DNA from: Eubacterium sp. | GTDB lineage: Bacteria > Bacillota > Clostridia > Lachnospirales > Lachnospiraceae | Direction of reading: 5' to 3' | NCBI GenBank assembly: GCA_017433615.1 | Contig: JAFRGW010000131.1 | Span: forward strand, 1-42,903 | DNA length: 42,903 bases | In this document: one piece after another, positions 1-7,751 of the stretch | How positions within the stretch are numbered: the stretch's first letter is position 1 | How the letters are laid out: the number at the start of each line of letters is the position of its first letter | Program-made: the position numbers and the translations under genes | The notes under the pieces: model-generated | What the model was told of the DNA's origin: nothing | Seen by the model: only the letters and a program-made list of their open reading frames with translations | The model's database searches: none

Positions 1-146
1 AGAATCTGGAACTCGAAAAGGCCAGAGATAACGCGGGAAGAATCCGGTATGAGAAGGAGCAGGAAGAGAAGCGTCTGAAAGCGGAGCAGGAAGCTGCGGA
101 ACAGCTTGCTGAGCAGGGGAATGACAGTGAAATGTTATATAATTAA
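1..146 (+). CDS. C-terminal end of a coiled-coil protein (partial)
   Basis: The frame is open from the window edge to a TAA at 144-146. About 47 residues are visible, rich in Glu, Lys, Gln and Ala, as in a long charged helix, ending in EMLYN. The next gene follows 13 bases later with its ribosome binding site overlapping this stop, so the two are probably co-transcribed. The start and most of the protein lie outside the window and no function can be given. Helical charged composition is a recurring theme in this cluster. Confidence 0.7.
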   Translation, partial: NLELEKARDNAGRIRYEKEQEEKRLKAEQEAAEQLAEQGNDSEMLYN

Positions 147-159
147 GGAGTGAAAAATC

Positions 160-795
160 ATGTCAATCTTTAACAAGAAGAAGGATAAGCCGACGCAGGA
201 AGAGCGGATACTGGATACGAGGATACAGCTGGACAAACTGCGGAATAAATACAAGAACATGATGGAAATCCAGCGCCGTATTCTGAAGAAAAATCCGACG
301 CCGCATGAGAAGGAAATGGCGGAGGCGAAGATCCGCTCTGGGATCTGTGCGTACACAATCTGCTGCCGCACGGCAGAGGATCTGGATGAGATCACTTCCG
401 AGATGGAACTTAATCAATCGCTCAGAGAACTCAACCAGTCCCTGAAATATGTGAATAAACTTGCCCGTAAAGCAAAGGGCGGTATCTCAAAGGGTTCGCT
501 GGATAAGAATATCAGCATGCTGAAAAAGTATGAAGACGGACTGCAGCCCAAAGCGCAGTTCGGCGATGCCGCACAGGGGGCTGTTGATGAATGGCTCGGC
601 TCCAAGTGGGATGATGTGGCAAACAAATTCATCGGCGGGGCAAGTCTGCAGAGCTGTATGGATGAATCACGTGTGACACTGGAGTCGGATCCGCTTCCGT
701 ATCTGAACGGTGATGTTTTTGGAGAAGGCGGCAAGGGCGGCAGTGTGAATGCGGAAGATGAGCTCCGGGATCTGCTGAACAGTGACATTTTCTGA
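160..795 (+). CDS. Small helical protein resembling ESCRT-III/PspA
   Basis: This is a 211-residue protein with AAGGAG at 145-150, nine bases before the ATG. The N-terminus is short and basic (MSIFNKKKDK), followed by predicted long charged helices to about residue 130. A Gly-rich linker then leads to an acidic tail, EDELRDLLNSDIF. A basic N-terminus, a helical core and an acidic leucine-containing tail are the layout of ESCRT-III/Snf7 and PspA membrane-remodelling proteins, whose tails bind MIT domains of Vps4-type ATPases. The next gene encodes a Vps4-like AAA protein with an MIT-like N-terminus, which supports this reading. The family assignment is inferred from layout and context; I see no strong signature, and it could be another coiled-coil adaptor. 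Confidence 0.55.
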   Translation: MSIFNKKKDKPTQEERILDTRIQLDKLRNKYKNMMEIQRRILKKNPTPHEKEMAEAKIRSGICAYTICCRTAEDLDEITSEMELNQSLRELNQSLKYVNKLARKAKGGISKGSLDKNISMLKKYEDGLQPKAQFGDAAQGAVDEWLGSKWDDVANKFIGGASLQSCMDESRVTLESDPLPYLNGDVFGEGGKGGSVNAEDELRDLLNSDIF

Positions 796-848
796 ATCCG
801 GAAACATACAGAGAATACAATGTGTTTTATTTTGAGGGATAATGAACG

Positions 849-2120
849 ATGAGCAGAGATTACATTGAGACTATGCAGCGCAAGGAAAACCTCTGCCGCG
901 CCTATTTGCAGAAGGCAGAAAATGCATTTGTGGAAAAGGGTGCGCACAATGCGGAAGAGGGCAGATACCTGCAGGAAGCAGTGAAGCTGCAGTATGAAAT
1001 GGCAGGGATCAGTGACGGGGAAGAGCGCCTGTTTCACCAGCGCCGCCAGAAGGAAATCGAGCAGCGGCTGAAAGAGGTGATCAAGGCTGTCAGTCCGGAG
1101 ACCTACGCACGTATGGAGAAGAAGGAACTGCAGAAGAACAATGCAGAGACAGATAAGACAAAATCCGGAAGCGGAAGCACGGCCGGCACGGACAGCGATG
1201 CGGCAGTCAGCGACGCCGCGATCCGCAACTGGTTCAAGGAGAGCCCGACGCATTCCTTTGAGGATGTCGCCGGGATGGCGGACCTGAAGGCACAGCTGAA
1301 AGAGTGCATTCATGACACGCGCCTGACGCAGATCCGCGAATACATGAAGATGCGGCAGCTGCACTCCTTCCTGTTTATTGGACCGCCAGGATGCGGCAAA
1401 ACCTATATTATTGAGGCATTTGCACATGAGCTGATGGAAAAGGACTATAAGTATCTTTCCGTCGACGGATCCGATATTCTCAGCAGATACGTAGGCGATG
1501 CAGAGAAGATCATCGCGCGCCTGTTTGAGGAAGCAGAGAAAAATGCACCCTGTATTGTCTTTGTAGATGAGATTGACGGTGTCTGCAAGAACCGCTCGAT
1601 CAGAGATCTGCCGGTCTGGGCATCGAATATGACCACGGCATTTCTGACCGCTTATAACCGGATCAATTCTTCGGATAAACCGGTCATCTTTATCGGTGCA
1701 ACGAATTATCCGACCCAGGTAGATTCGGCGATGATGGACCGTGTGCAGGTGATCCGCGTGCCGTTTCCGGACACAGAGGCCCGCATGCATGCATTCCGCC
1801 TGAAATTCGAGCCGGTGCTGCAGCTTGAGCAGGGCTATACCTTCGAAGATATGGCGGCCTGTACCGATACGTATAATTATCGTGATATTGAGCGGCTTTG
1901 TGACAAGATTAAGAATCTGGCACTGAATGATGTGCTGGATCTGTACCATAACGATGAAGCCGCTGCAATTGCAGCAATGCAGAGCGGAGAATATGTTCTG
2001 ACGCGTGAATTGTTTGATGCAGCCCAGTCAGACTATACGCCTTCGCCGAAAGAGGCAATTATCCGTGAACTGGATGCATTTGAACAGGCGCAGAAAAAAC
2101 AGCAGGAAGCAATGGGGTAA
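849..2120 (+). CDS. Vps4/katanin-like AAA ATPase with MIT-like N-terminus
   Basis: A 423-residue protein. Residues 1-85 form a charged helical region whose pattern resembles a three-helix MIT domain. A linker to about residue 120 precedes an AAA module that begins with the classic SFEDVAGMADLK segment. Walker A is GPPGCGKT (178-185), Walker B is IVFVDEID with D240/E241, sensor 1 is GATN with N286, and the arginine-finger region contains R298. The order and wording match the meiotic-clade AAA family (Vps4, spastin, katanin), which remodel protein polymers using ATP. The likely substrate is the helical protein encoded just upstream. A GAGGGAT at 834-840 serves as ribosome binding site. Residues 345-400 look like a helical AAA lid. 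The AAA call is secure; the MIT call is an inference. Confidence 0.85.
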   Translation: MSRDYIETMQRKENLCRAYLQKAENAFVEKGAHNAEEGRYLQEAVKLQYEMAGISDGEERLFHQRRQKEIEQRLKEVIKAVSPETYARMEKKELQKNNAETDKTKSGSGSTAGTDSDAAVSDAAIRNWFKESPTHSFEDVAGMADLKAQLKECIHDTRLTQIREYMKMRQLHSFLFIGPPGCGKTYIIEAFAHELMEKDYKYLSVDGSDILSRYVGDAEKIIARLFEEAEKNAPCIVFVDEIDGVCKNRSIRDLPVWASNMTTAFLTAYNRINSSDKPVIFIGATNYPTQVDSAMMDRVQVIRVPFPDTEARMHAFRLKFEPVLQLEQGYTFEDMAACTDTYNYRDIERLCDKIKNLALNDVLDLYHNDEAAAIAAMQSGEYVLTRELFDAAQSDYTPSPKEAIIRELDAFEQAQKKQQEAMG

Positions 2121-2128
2121 GATAACAA

Positions 2129-3175
2129 ATGGAAGTGAATGCATTTATTGCTGCGGCACTGCAGGCGCCTCCACAGGAAACACTGCAGACACTGTCAGGG
2201 CACGAAAAACTGAAACAGATTCTGGAAGGACTTTTGCCGGATAAGGAAATGGACCGGATCTTTCTGCTCCCCCGGCGCTGCTGCATCTGCCTGACGGGTG
2301 ACGCCGGCAGCGGCAAGAGAACACTTGCGGAAGCATTTGCCGGAACGGCGGTACAGCAGGGATACACATATTACAGGGTTGACAGCGGCCTTATGCAGGA
2401 AGTGAAAGCAGAGCAGCGGAAACAATGTATCAGCGCACTGCTGCAGAAGAGTCGGAAGGAGCGCTGCATCTTTCTTATGGAGCCGGCGGGCAGTCAGGAG
2501 ATGATCCGGGCAGTCGCGGGGGCATACCGCATGCTCCCGGAACAGGCGGACGGGATTGTCGTGCTGATAGAAGAAAATCTGGAAGAAGCCGGTGCAGGAC
2601 AGATTCCGGATCTTATGCAGTTTGTCATCGAACTGCCGGATCAGGAAGAGCGGGAGGCATTTTTTGAGAATGACCGGAACCGGCTGCCGCGCAAAACGAA
2701 TGCAATGGGTGAAAAAGTCCCTTCTTACCGTGCCCTTGCAGAAGACAGTGAAGGACTGACATACCGTGAACTGACACAGGTTATCAGAGTAATCCGGCTG
2801 CAGCTCAAGGCACGGGCACAAGCAGAGTACGGGACTGATACGGCGGCGCTGCTTGCGTCACTGAGGGACGGCAGGTTTTATTACACTGAGATGCAGTTTG
2901 CAGAGGCAGTTGCACAGATTCGGAAGTTACGCCGTTCTGCTGCGCCGCAAAGTCAGGCAGATGGGCGGAGTAGGCAGACAACGCAGCCACCGGTTTCAGT
3001 AACGCAGCCACTGATTGAAAATAAGAATTGGTTGGTTCAGGAACTGAAAGGGGTTTATCCCGGGATTCTCCAGGGAGAGACGCCGGGAACCGCTTCGAAC
3101 CGCGGGCTGACAGAAGATGAAATTGCATTGAACGAACTGCTCGGGGAACTGGATATACCCAATGACCCGCGCTGA
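2129..3175 (+). CDS. Second AAA-type protein with degenerate Walker B
   Basis: A 348-residue protein starting eight bases after the AAA gene. It keeps a Walker A, GDAGSGKR (57-64), but the Walker B strand reads CIFLMEP (113-119), so the Mg-binding aspartate is replaced by Met117 while Glu118 remains. A lid-like helical region follows to about residue 265. A Pro/Gln/Thr-rich linker leads to a conserved-looking tail containing LTEDEIALNELLGELDIP. This acidic leucine-rich tail resembles the end of the small helical protein at 160-795 and could be a binding motif for an MIT-like domain. The protein probably binds nucleotide but hydrolyses poorly, and may regulate the neighbouring AAA ATPase. Function is inferred from context only. 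Confidence 0.65.
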   Translation: MEVNAFIAAALQAPPQETLQTLSGHEKLKQILEGLLPDKEMDRIFLLPRRCCICLTGDAGSGKRTLAEAFAGTAVQQGYTYYRVDSGLMQEVKAEQRKQCISALLQKSRKERCIFLMEPAGSQEMIRAVAGAYRMLPEQADGIVVLIEENLEEAGAGQIPDLMQFVIELPDQEEREAFFENDRNRLPRKTNAMGEKVPSYRALAEDSEGLTYRELTQVIRVIRLQLKARAQAEYGTDTAALLASLRDGRFYYTEMQFAEAVAQIRKLRRSAAPQSQADGRSRQTTQPPVSVTQPLIENKNWLVQELKGVYPGILQGETPGTASNRGLTEDEIALNELLGELDIPNDPR

Positions 3176-3279
3176 AGAATGAGCCTCCGGCAGCCCGCGC
3201 GCGATCGGAGATCACGGTTTACAATGCGGACCGCAGTCTGTGGTTTCAAAGAAAATACGGTTGTACAGGAGAACATGAG

Positions 3280-5109
3280 ATGAACTTAACAGCAGCATGG
3301 CAGATCATACAGGAAAACCAGAAATTGTTCGGAGTCTGGATTCGAAGCCGCGGCAGCGGAAAAGACATGGACCGGCTGGAAATCGCATATATGGAAACCT
3401 GCAGCAATGAGGCGGAGAAGCATGATCTGGCAGGCGGAACGCTGTTTGCTGTCAGAAATCCGGCGCGCATTGCCGGCGTGGAAGAATCTCTGCGCGGCAG
3501 CCAGGCGTTTCAGCAGCTGAGTGAGAGGAAAAACGGCAGGCCGCTGATTGCCCTTGGACGCTATCAGCAGTTCTGTACAGAAAACAGCGGGTGGGAAGTT
3601 CTGCCGGAACCGGAGGAAATTTGGAAGGCACTGCCGGGTGCAGAGCCGGCGGAGGATGCCGCCGATGCGCTGGCATCAGAACCGGCTGAGGATGCCGGAG
3701 ACGCCATGATCTCAGAGCCGGAAGAAGAAACCGCAGACACAATGGTTTCAGAACCGGAAGAAGAAACCGCGGACGCCGTGGTTTCAGAGCCGGAAGAGGA
3801 TGGCGTAGACGTGCTGGCTTCAGAACCGGAAGAAGAAACCGCGGACGCAGTGGTTTTCGACCTGACAGAGGATGCGGAAGATCCGGAAGATGAGCCGGCG
3901 GGGGAACAGCCGGATGAGGAGGCGCTGCTTCCCGCTGCAGATCCGGTCAGTATGGAGATCCTGTTCGGAACAGCTGAAGAGGACGAGATGCCGGTGTACT
4001 GGTACCCCAATGATACCAGCCGCCTGTTCCATACGAATACCGGTATTATCGGCACAATGGGTACCGGAAAAACGCAGTTTGCGAAATCGCTCATTACACA
4101 GCTGTATCGTGAACGGAAGAATAATTTTGACGGCAGCCCGCTGGGGATTCTGATTTTCGATTATAAGGGTGACTACAATGAGAGCAAGTGGGATTTCCGT
4201 CAGGCGACGCAGGCGAAGGTTCTGAAACCTTATCATCTGCCGTTTAACCCGCTGGCAATTTCAAGATCCCGTACATTCCGGCCGCTGCTTCCGTCGCATA
4301 CCGGAAATGCCTTCAAGGACACCATCGCGCGGACCTATCATCTCGGGCCGAAGCAGCAGAGTGCGCTGTTCAAGAGCATTATGTATGCGTACCGGCAGGC
4401 GGGAATTATACCGGATCAGGCGGCAACCTGGAGCAGAACGGCGCCTACATTTGCAGACGTTTATACGAGTTACCTCGCGCTTGAGGACGGCGGCAGAGGC
4501 GATTCTCTGATGGCAGCTATGGAAAAACTCGCAGGTTTTGAAATCTTTGAGCCGGATCCAAAGCGGACACGGTCCCTGTATGATCTGTTGGACGGTGTTG
4601 TCGTAATTGATCTTTCCGGCTATGATCCGGATATTCAGTCGCTGGTTGTAGAGATGACGCTGAATCTGTTTTACGCGCAGATGCATGCACAGGGATCCAG
4701 CAGGCTGCAGGATCATTACCGCGAACTCCGGAAGATGATTCTGGTTGATGAAGCCGACCACTTTATGAGTGAGGGATATCCTTCTCTGAAGAAGATCCTC
4801 AAAGAGGGGCGGGAATTCGGCGTCGGCACTATTCTGTCAACACAGTTCCTGAAGCATTTCAACAGCGGCGATGATGATTATGCGAAGTATATTCTGACCT
4901 GGGTCGTTCACAACGTGGCAGATTTAAAACCATCCGATGTGGATTTTGTGTTCCGCACACAGCAGAACAGTGCGCGGGAGAAAGAACTGTACAATGAGAT
5001 CCGGCAGTTGAAGGAACATCACAGCATTATCAAAATCAGTACGGAAGATCCGATTGCAGTCGAAAACATGCCGTTTTACAAATTGATCCAGACCGGAGAA
5101 TTGCAATGA
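3280..5109 (+). CDS. HerA/DUF87-family ATPase with acidic repeat linker
   Basis: A 609-residue protein with AGGAG at 3267-3271, eight bases before the ATG. Residues 1-110 form an unrecognised N-terminal domain. An acidic linker (about 115-220) contains six 12-residue repeats. The HerA-FtsK-type ATPase domain has Walker A GTMGTGKT (258-265), a following strand ILIFDYKGDY, a Walker B ILVDEAD near 487-493 and a sensor-like STQFL. The wording resembles DUF87/HerA pumping ATPases, including those of the DptH/VirB4 type, which form hexameric motors on DNA or polypeptide. No nuclease or HerA-partner gene is adjacent, so substrate is unknown. Its stop overlaps the start of the membrane-protein gene by four bases (ATGA), suggesting coupled translation and a membrane-tethered motor. 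Confidence 0.8.
   Translation: MNLTAAWQIIQENQKLFGVWIRSRGSGKDMDRLEIAYMETCSNEAEKHDLAGGTLFAVRNPARIAGVEESLRGSQAFQQLSERKNGRPLIALGRYQQFCTENSGWEVLPEPEEIWKALPGAEPAEDAADALASEPAEDAGDAMISEPEEETADTMVSEPEEETADAVVSEPEEDGVDVLASEPEEETADAVVFDLTEDAEDPEDEPAGEQPDEEALLPAADPVSMEILFGTAEEDEMPVYWYPNDTSRLFHTNTGIIGTMGTGKTQFAKSLITQLYRERKNNFDGSPLGILIFDYKGDYNESKWDFRQATQAKVLKPYHLPFNPLAISRSRTFRPLLPSHTGNAFKDTIARTYHLGPKQQSALFKSIMYAYRQAGIIPDQAATWSRTAPTFADVYTSYLALEDGGRGDSLMAAMEKLAGFEIFEPDPKRTRSLYDLLDGVVVIDLSGYDPDIQSLVVEMTLNLFYAQMHAQGSSRLQDHYRELRKMILVDEADHFMSEGYPSLKKILKEGREFGVGTILSTQFLKHFNSGDDDYAKYILTWVVHNVADLKPSDVDFVFRTQQNSAREKELYNEIRQLKEHHSIIKISTEDPIAVENMPFYKLIQTGELQ
3640..3855 (+). repeat. Six tandem 36-bp units coding for an acidic linker
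   Basis: Six in-frame 12-residue units of the form SEPEEETADAVV occupy residues 121-192 of the HerA-like ATPase. They vary at the last few positions. The repeat produces a strongly acidic, probably disordered spacer between the N-terminal domain and the ATPase motor. Copy number could vary between strains by slippage. Confidence 0.9.
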
Positions 5110-5948
5110 ACCACCAGGAGATTGTTAATTCAAAACGAACAATGCATATCCGGCCGACTTTTGAAGAGTACGGGATTGTACCTGCAAAGAAGGGTAAACA
5201 GGAGAATCTGCACGAAGACGGCCGGGAGCAGACAAACGGTAAAGGCGGTAATAAGGCCGCTTCGACGGAGGAAATTCCGCGGACTTCCGTAAATAAGGAG
5301 CAAACAAAAAAGCGTTTTCTTACAGAAGCAGAGCAGAAAGCGCTGGATACCGCGCCAAATGATAAAGAGCGGGCGAAACAGACAGCGCTCATTGTTATCC
5401 GCGGACTTGGGACAAATAATATTGATGAAGGCAGGCGGAAGGGCAATCTGATCCGGCTGAAATTAAAGGATCCTAAAAAACGGAAGGCGGATTCCACAGA
5501 TCTGACATTCGGCATGATCCGGTTCTGTGAAAGAAGTAAAAATACAGGCAGGGAAGAGGTGTTGCTCCGGACGGATACTGTAAAGGAAGCATATGACCTT
5601 TTTGATGCATTATGCAGGCAGGCATCCATCATAACAACTTCCATGTGGATATGGGGGCTGATTCTGGGTGTTCTGACAGGTGTATCTGCATATTTTCTGG
5701 CAGGCATCGGTACAGCAGCTGTTGCGGGAATTGCAGTGTTCTTTTTCGGTACAGTCATCCTCTCAATTGTACACAGGATTGCGCCGGTGTATGCTGCAAT
5801 GCTTGGGATTATGATCATGATTGCCGGAGGCGGGATCGGGTTTGCTGTGGGAGAGTTTTTCGCATACTGGATAGTTTTGGGGCTGATCGAACTGTGTGTT
5901 CGGGCAGGCATTCGAAATTCAAAGAAAACTGCAGCGGGTAAGTTATGA
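5106..5948 (+). CDS. Multi-pass membrane protein of the AAA/HerA/Hsp70 cluster
   Basis: A 280-residue protein whose ATG overlaps the previous stop (ATGA at 5106-5109) and whose stop overlaps the next start in the same way. The N-terminal 170 residues are soluble and charged and carry the motif KRTMHIRPTFEEY at residues 10-22. Four predicted membrane segments follow at about 176-198, 202-222, 227-246 and 250-268, ending in a short basic tail. It is the only membrane protein in the cluster and is the natural anchor for the HerA-like ATPase. The N-terminal motif recurs in the protein encoded at 23066-24250. I do not recognise a named family. Confidence 0.8.
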   Translation: MNHQEIVNSKRTMHIRPTFEEYGIVPAKKGKQENLHEDGREQTNGKGGNKAASTEEIPRTSVNKEQTKKRFLTEAEQKALDTAPNDKERAKQTALIVIRGLGTNNIDEGRRKGNLIRLKLKDPKKRKADSTDLTFGMIRFCERSKNTGREEVLLRTDTVKEAYDLFDALCRQASIITTSMWIWGLILGVLTGVSAYFLAGIGTAAVAGIAVFFFGTVILSIVHRIAPVYAAMLGIMIMIAGGGIGFAVGEFFAYWIVLGLIELCVRAGIRNSKKTAAGKL

Positions 5949-7696
5949 GAGAAAATATAGCCAGATGGAACGTGCAGGATGGCCTGTTCCATTTCCTGTT
6001 TGCAAATGAAGACCGCTATATTCTGGACAGCATGGTATGCGTGAATCTGACGGATTATCTGCGGCATATGCTGTCGGAAAAGCATATGGAGAAAATCCTG
6101 TTCGTCGAGGGCGCACAGGGCTCTTTTGCTGTACGGGTTTTTAATCAGACACTCTGGCAGTGGTGTGCGGATCAGTTTCGGGGCCCGCTCGGCCTTGGGC
6201 TGAAAGGCGGTCAGACGTTTCAGCCGGCGCCGGAGGGATGTCGGATTCCCTGTACAGCGGAGCAGATTCGAAAACTGCCGGTACAGGCAGAACATACAGT
6301 ATTTGTGTTTGCACTGGAGACGTTTGCGGAACTATATCGCGCAAGAGAGGGAGAACTGCGTCAGCTGGTACAGAACAACGGCAGCAGGAAAAACCTGATA
6401 ATACTTCGGACCGGCGTGACGGCTGAAGCGAGCCAGAAAATTCTGTCGGATCCCGGCGGAATATTTCAGAGTACTTCCGGTGAAAATGCGCTTTTTCCGG
6501 CAGTGGTCAATGCATTTCAAAATGCGGATCTGGCAGACGAAGGCTGTTACGAACTGCTGCGGAGAAGCCTGGCAGGCAGATATGTTTTCCTGAATCGCTT
6601 CAGCAAAGAGGCAGTCGCGCGGATTGTGCGTTATACGGCATGGTTTGAACGGAAAGACGAGGATGGACTGACAGACGCGGAGATTGACAGAATTTCTGAA
6701 TTTGTATGGCGGTGGTTTCACGATGCTGACATGCAGGCGGAAAAAAGCGGCATGTTCTCGGAAAATGATCTCTGCAGTTATCAGCTGCTGGCCGGAGACC
6801 TTTCACGCTTCTGGACGACAATTGCCGATACTGCAGCAGAGACAGATTTACAAAAGCCGGTTATCCGGCCGATCAAGGATACGGGCGTGGTCTCAGACGG
6901 CATGTTGGTACGTTGTCTGCCGGACACCCGTTATACCTGGCCGAATGATCCGAAACGACAGCTTGCATACAGAACTGTGACGGCCCGGCTGCGGCGCACA
7001 CTCAGAAAGCCGCGCGCAGTGCGCCCGGATAAAAATGCGGAAGAGCATCTTCGCAGATTTATCGATCAGATGAAAATCGCGATGAAAAAGGGCGATACTG
7101 CCACTGTCAGCCGGATTGAAACCTGTATGAATGATGTGATCCGCCGAAAATTTGCCTGCGGCGGTCAGTCAAAAATATACTGGGAATATCATGACATCCT
7201 GATTGCAGAATCCGAGAGGGTTTTTGAGATGGAGCAGAGCATTCGGATAGATGAACAGCGGCGAAGGCAGATGCAGTCGCAGCGTGATGCCTGTATTTCC
7301 AGAGTAAAAGAACTTCCTGCAGGATCATCAGAGTGCCTGCATCTGCAGGAAAGCGCGGTCAGTCTGCATAAGGAGATTGAGACCTATACACTGTTGATCA
7401 ACCGGAAACGGCAGGACAGTCTGGCTGCCCGTGACAGGATTGTGAAGCTGGAACAGCAGGAAGAACTGCTGCGGCATCAGAGCTCCGCCGAGACGGCCCG
7501 GCAGGCGGAGAAGATTCTGGCGGCACTGACAGAGCAGATTCGTGAGGAGAGGGCCAAACAGGAACTGCTGCCGCCGGAAATTGAGGCAGAAACTTCTGCC
7601 GGAGAGACGGAACAGCCTTTGCAGATGCCGGATCTGGAGGAAGATACAGATCATTCCAGAGAGGTTATGAAGAATCTGATGGAGCAGATGATTTAG
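5945..7696 (+). CDS. Unrecognised large protein with C-terminal coiled coil
   Basis: A 583-residue protein translationally coupled to the membrane protein by an ATGA overlap. The N-terminal 300 residues look globular, with alternating hydrophobic strands (KILFVEGAQGSFAV, HTVFVFALETF, NLIILRTG) as in a Rossmann or P-loop fold. The glycine-rich turn EGAQGS lacks the lysine of a true Walker A, so it may be an inactive ATPase-like domain; this is speculative. From about residue 420 to 545 the sequence is Gln/Glu/Arg-rich and almost certainly coiled coil. The C-terminus is acidic and ends EVMKNLMEQMI. Its place between the HerA/membrane pair and the Hsp70 gene suggests a scaffold. No function can be assigned from sequence. 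Confidence 0.75.
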   Translation: MRENIARWNVQDGLFHFLFANEDRYILDSMVCVNLTDYLRHMLSEKHMEKILFVEGAQGSFAVRVFNQTLWQWCADQFRGPLGLGLKGGQTFQPAPEGCRIPCTAEQIRKLPVQAEHTVFVFALETFAELYRAREGELRQLVQNNGSRKNLIILRTGVTAEASQKILSDPGGIFQSTSGENALFPAVVNAFQNADLADEGCYELLRRSLAGRYVFLNRFSKEAVARIVRYTAWFERKDEDGLTDAEIDRISEFVWRWFHDADMQAEKSGMFSENDLCSYQLLAGDLSRFWTTIADTAAETDLQKPVIRPIKDTGVVSDGMLVRCLPDTRYTWPNDPKRQLAYRTVTARLRRTLRKPRAVRPDKNAEEHLRRFIDQMKIAMKKGDTATVSRIETCMNDVIRRKFACGGQSKIYWEYHDILIAESERVFEMEQSIRIDEQRRRQMQSQRDACISRVKELPAGSSECLHLQESAVSLHKEIETYTLLINRKRQDSLAARDRIVKLEQQEELLRHQSSAETARQAEKILAALTEQIREERAKQELLPPEIEAETSAGETEQPLQMPDLEEDTDHSREVMKNLMEQMI

Positions 7697-7751
7697 GTGT
7701 CATCTGAAGAATTTCAAAAGAAACAAATCGTGTAAGCAGGAGCAGACGACT

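Noticed and set aside
414-1949. 511-codon open frame on the minus strand
   Set aside because: It lies antisense to the helical-protein and AAA genes, spans the gap between them, and has His/Cys/Leu-rich composition typical of a shadow frame. The plus-strand proteins have clear motifs and ribosome sites.
5036-6295. 419-codon open frame on the minus strand
   Set aside because: Antisense to three translationally coupled genes and lacking recognisable domains or a ribosome site.
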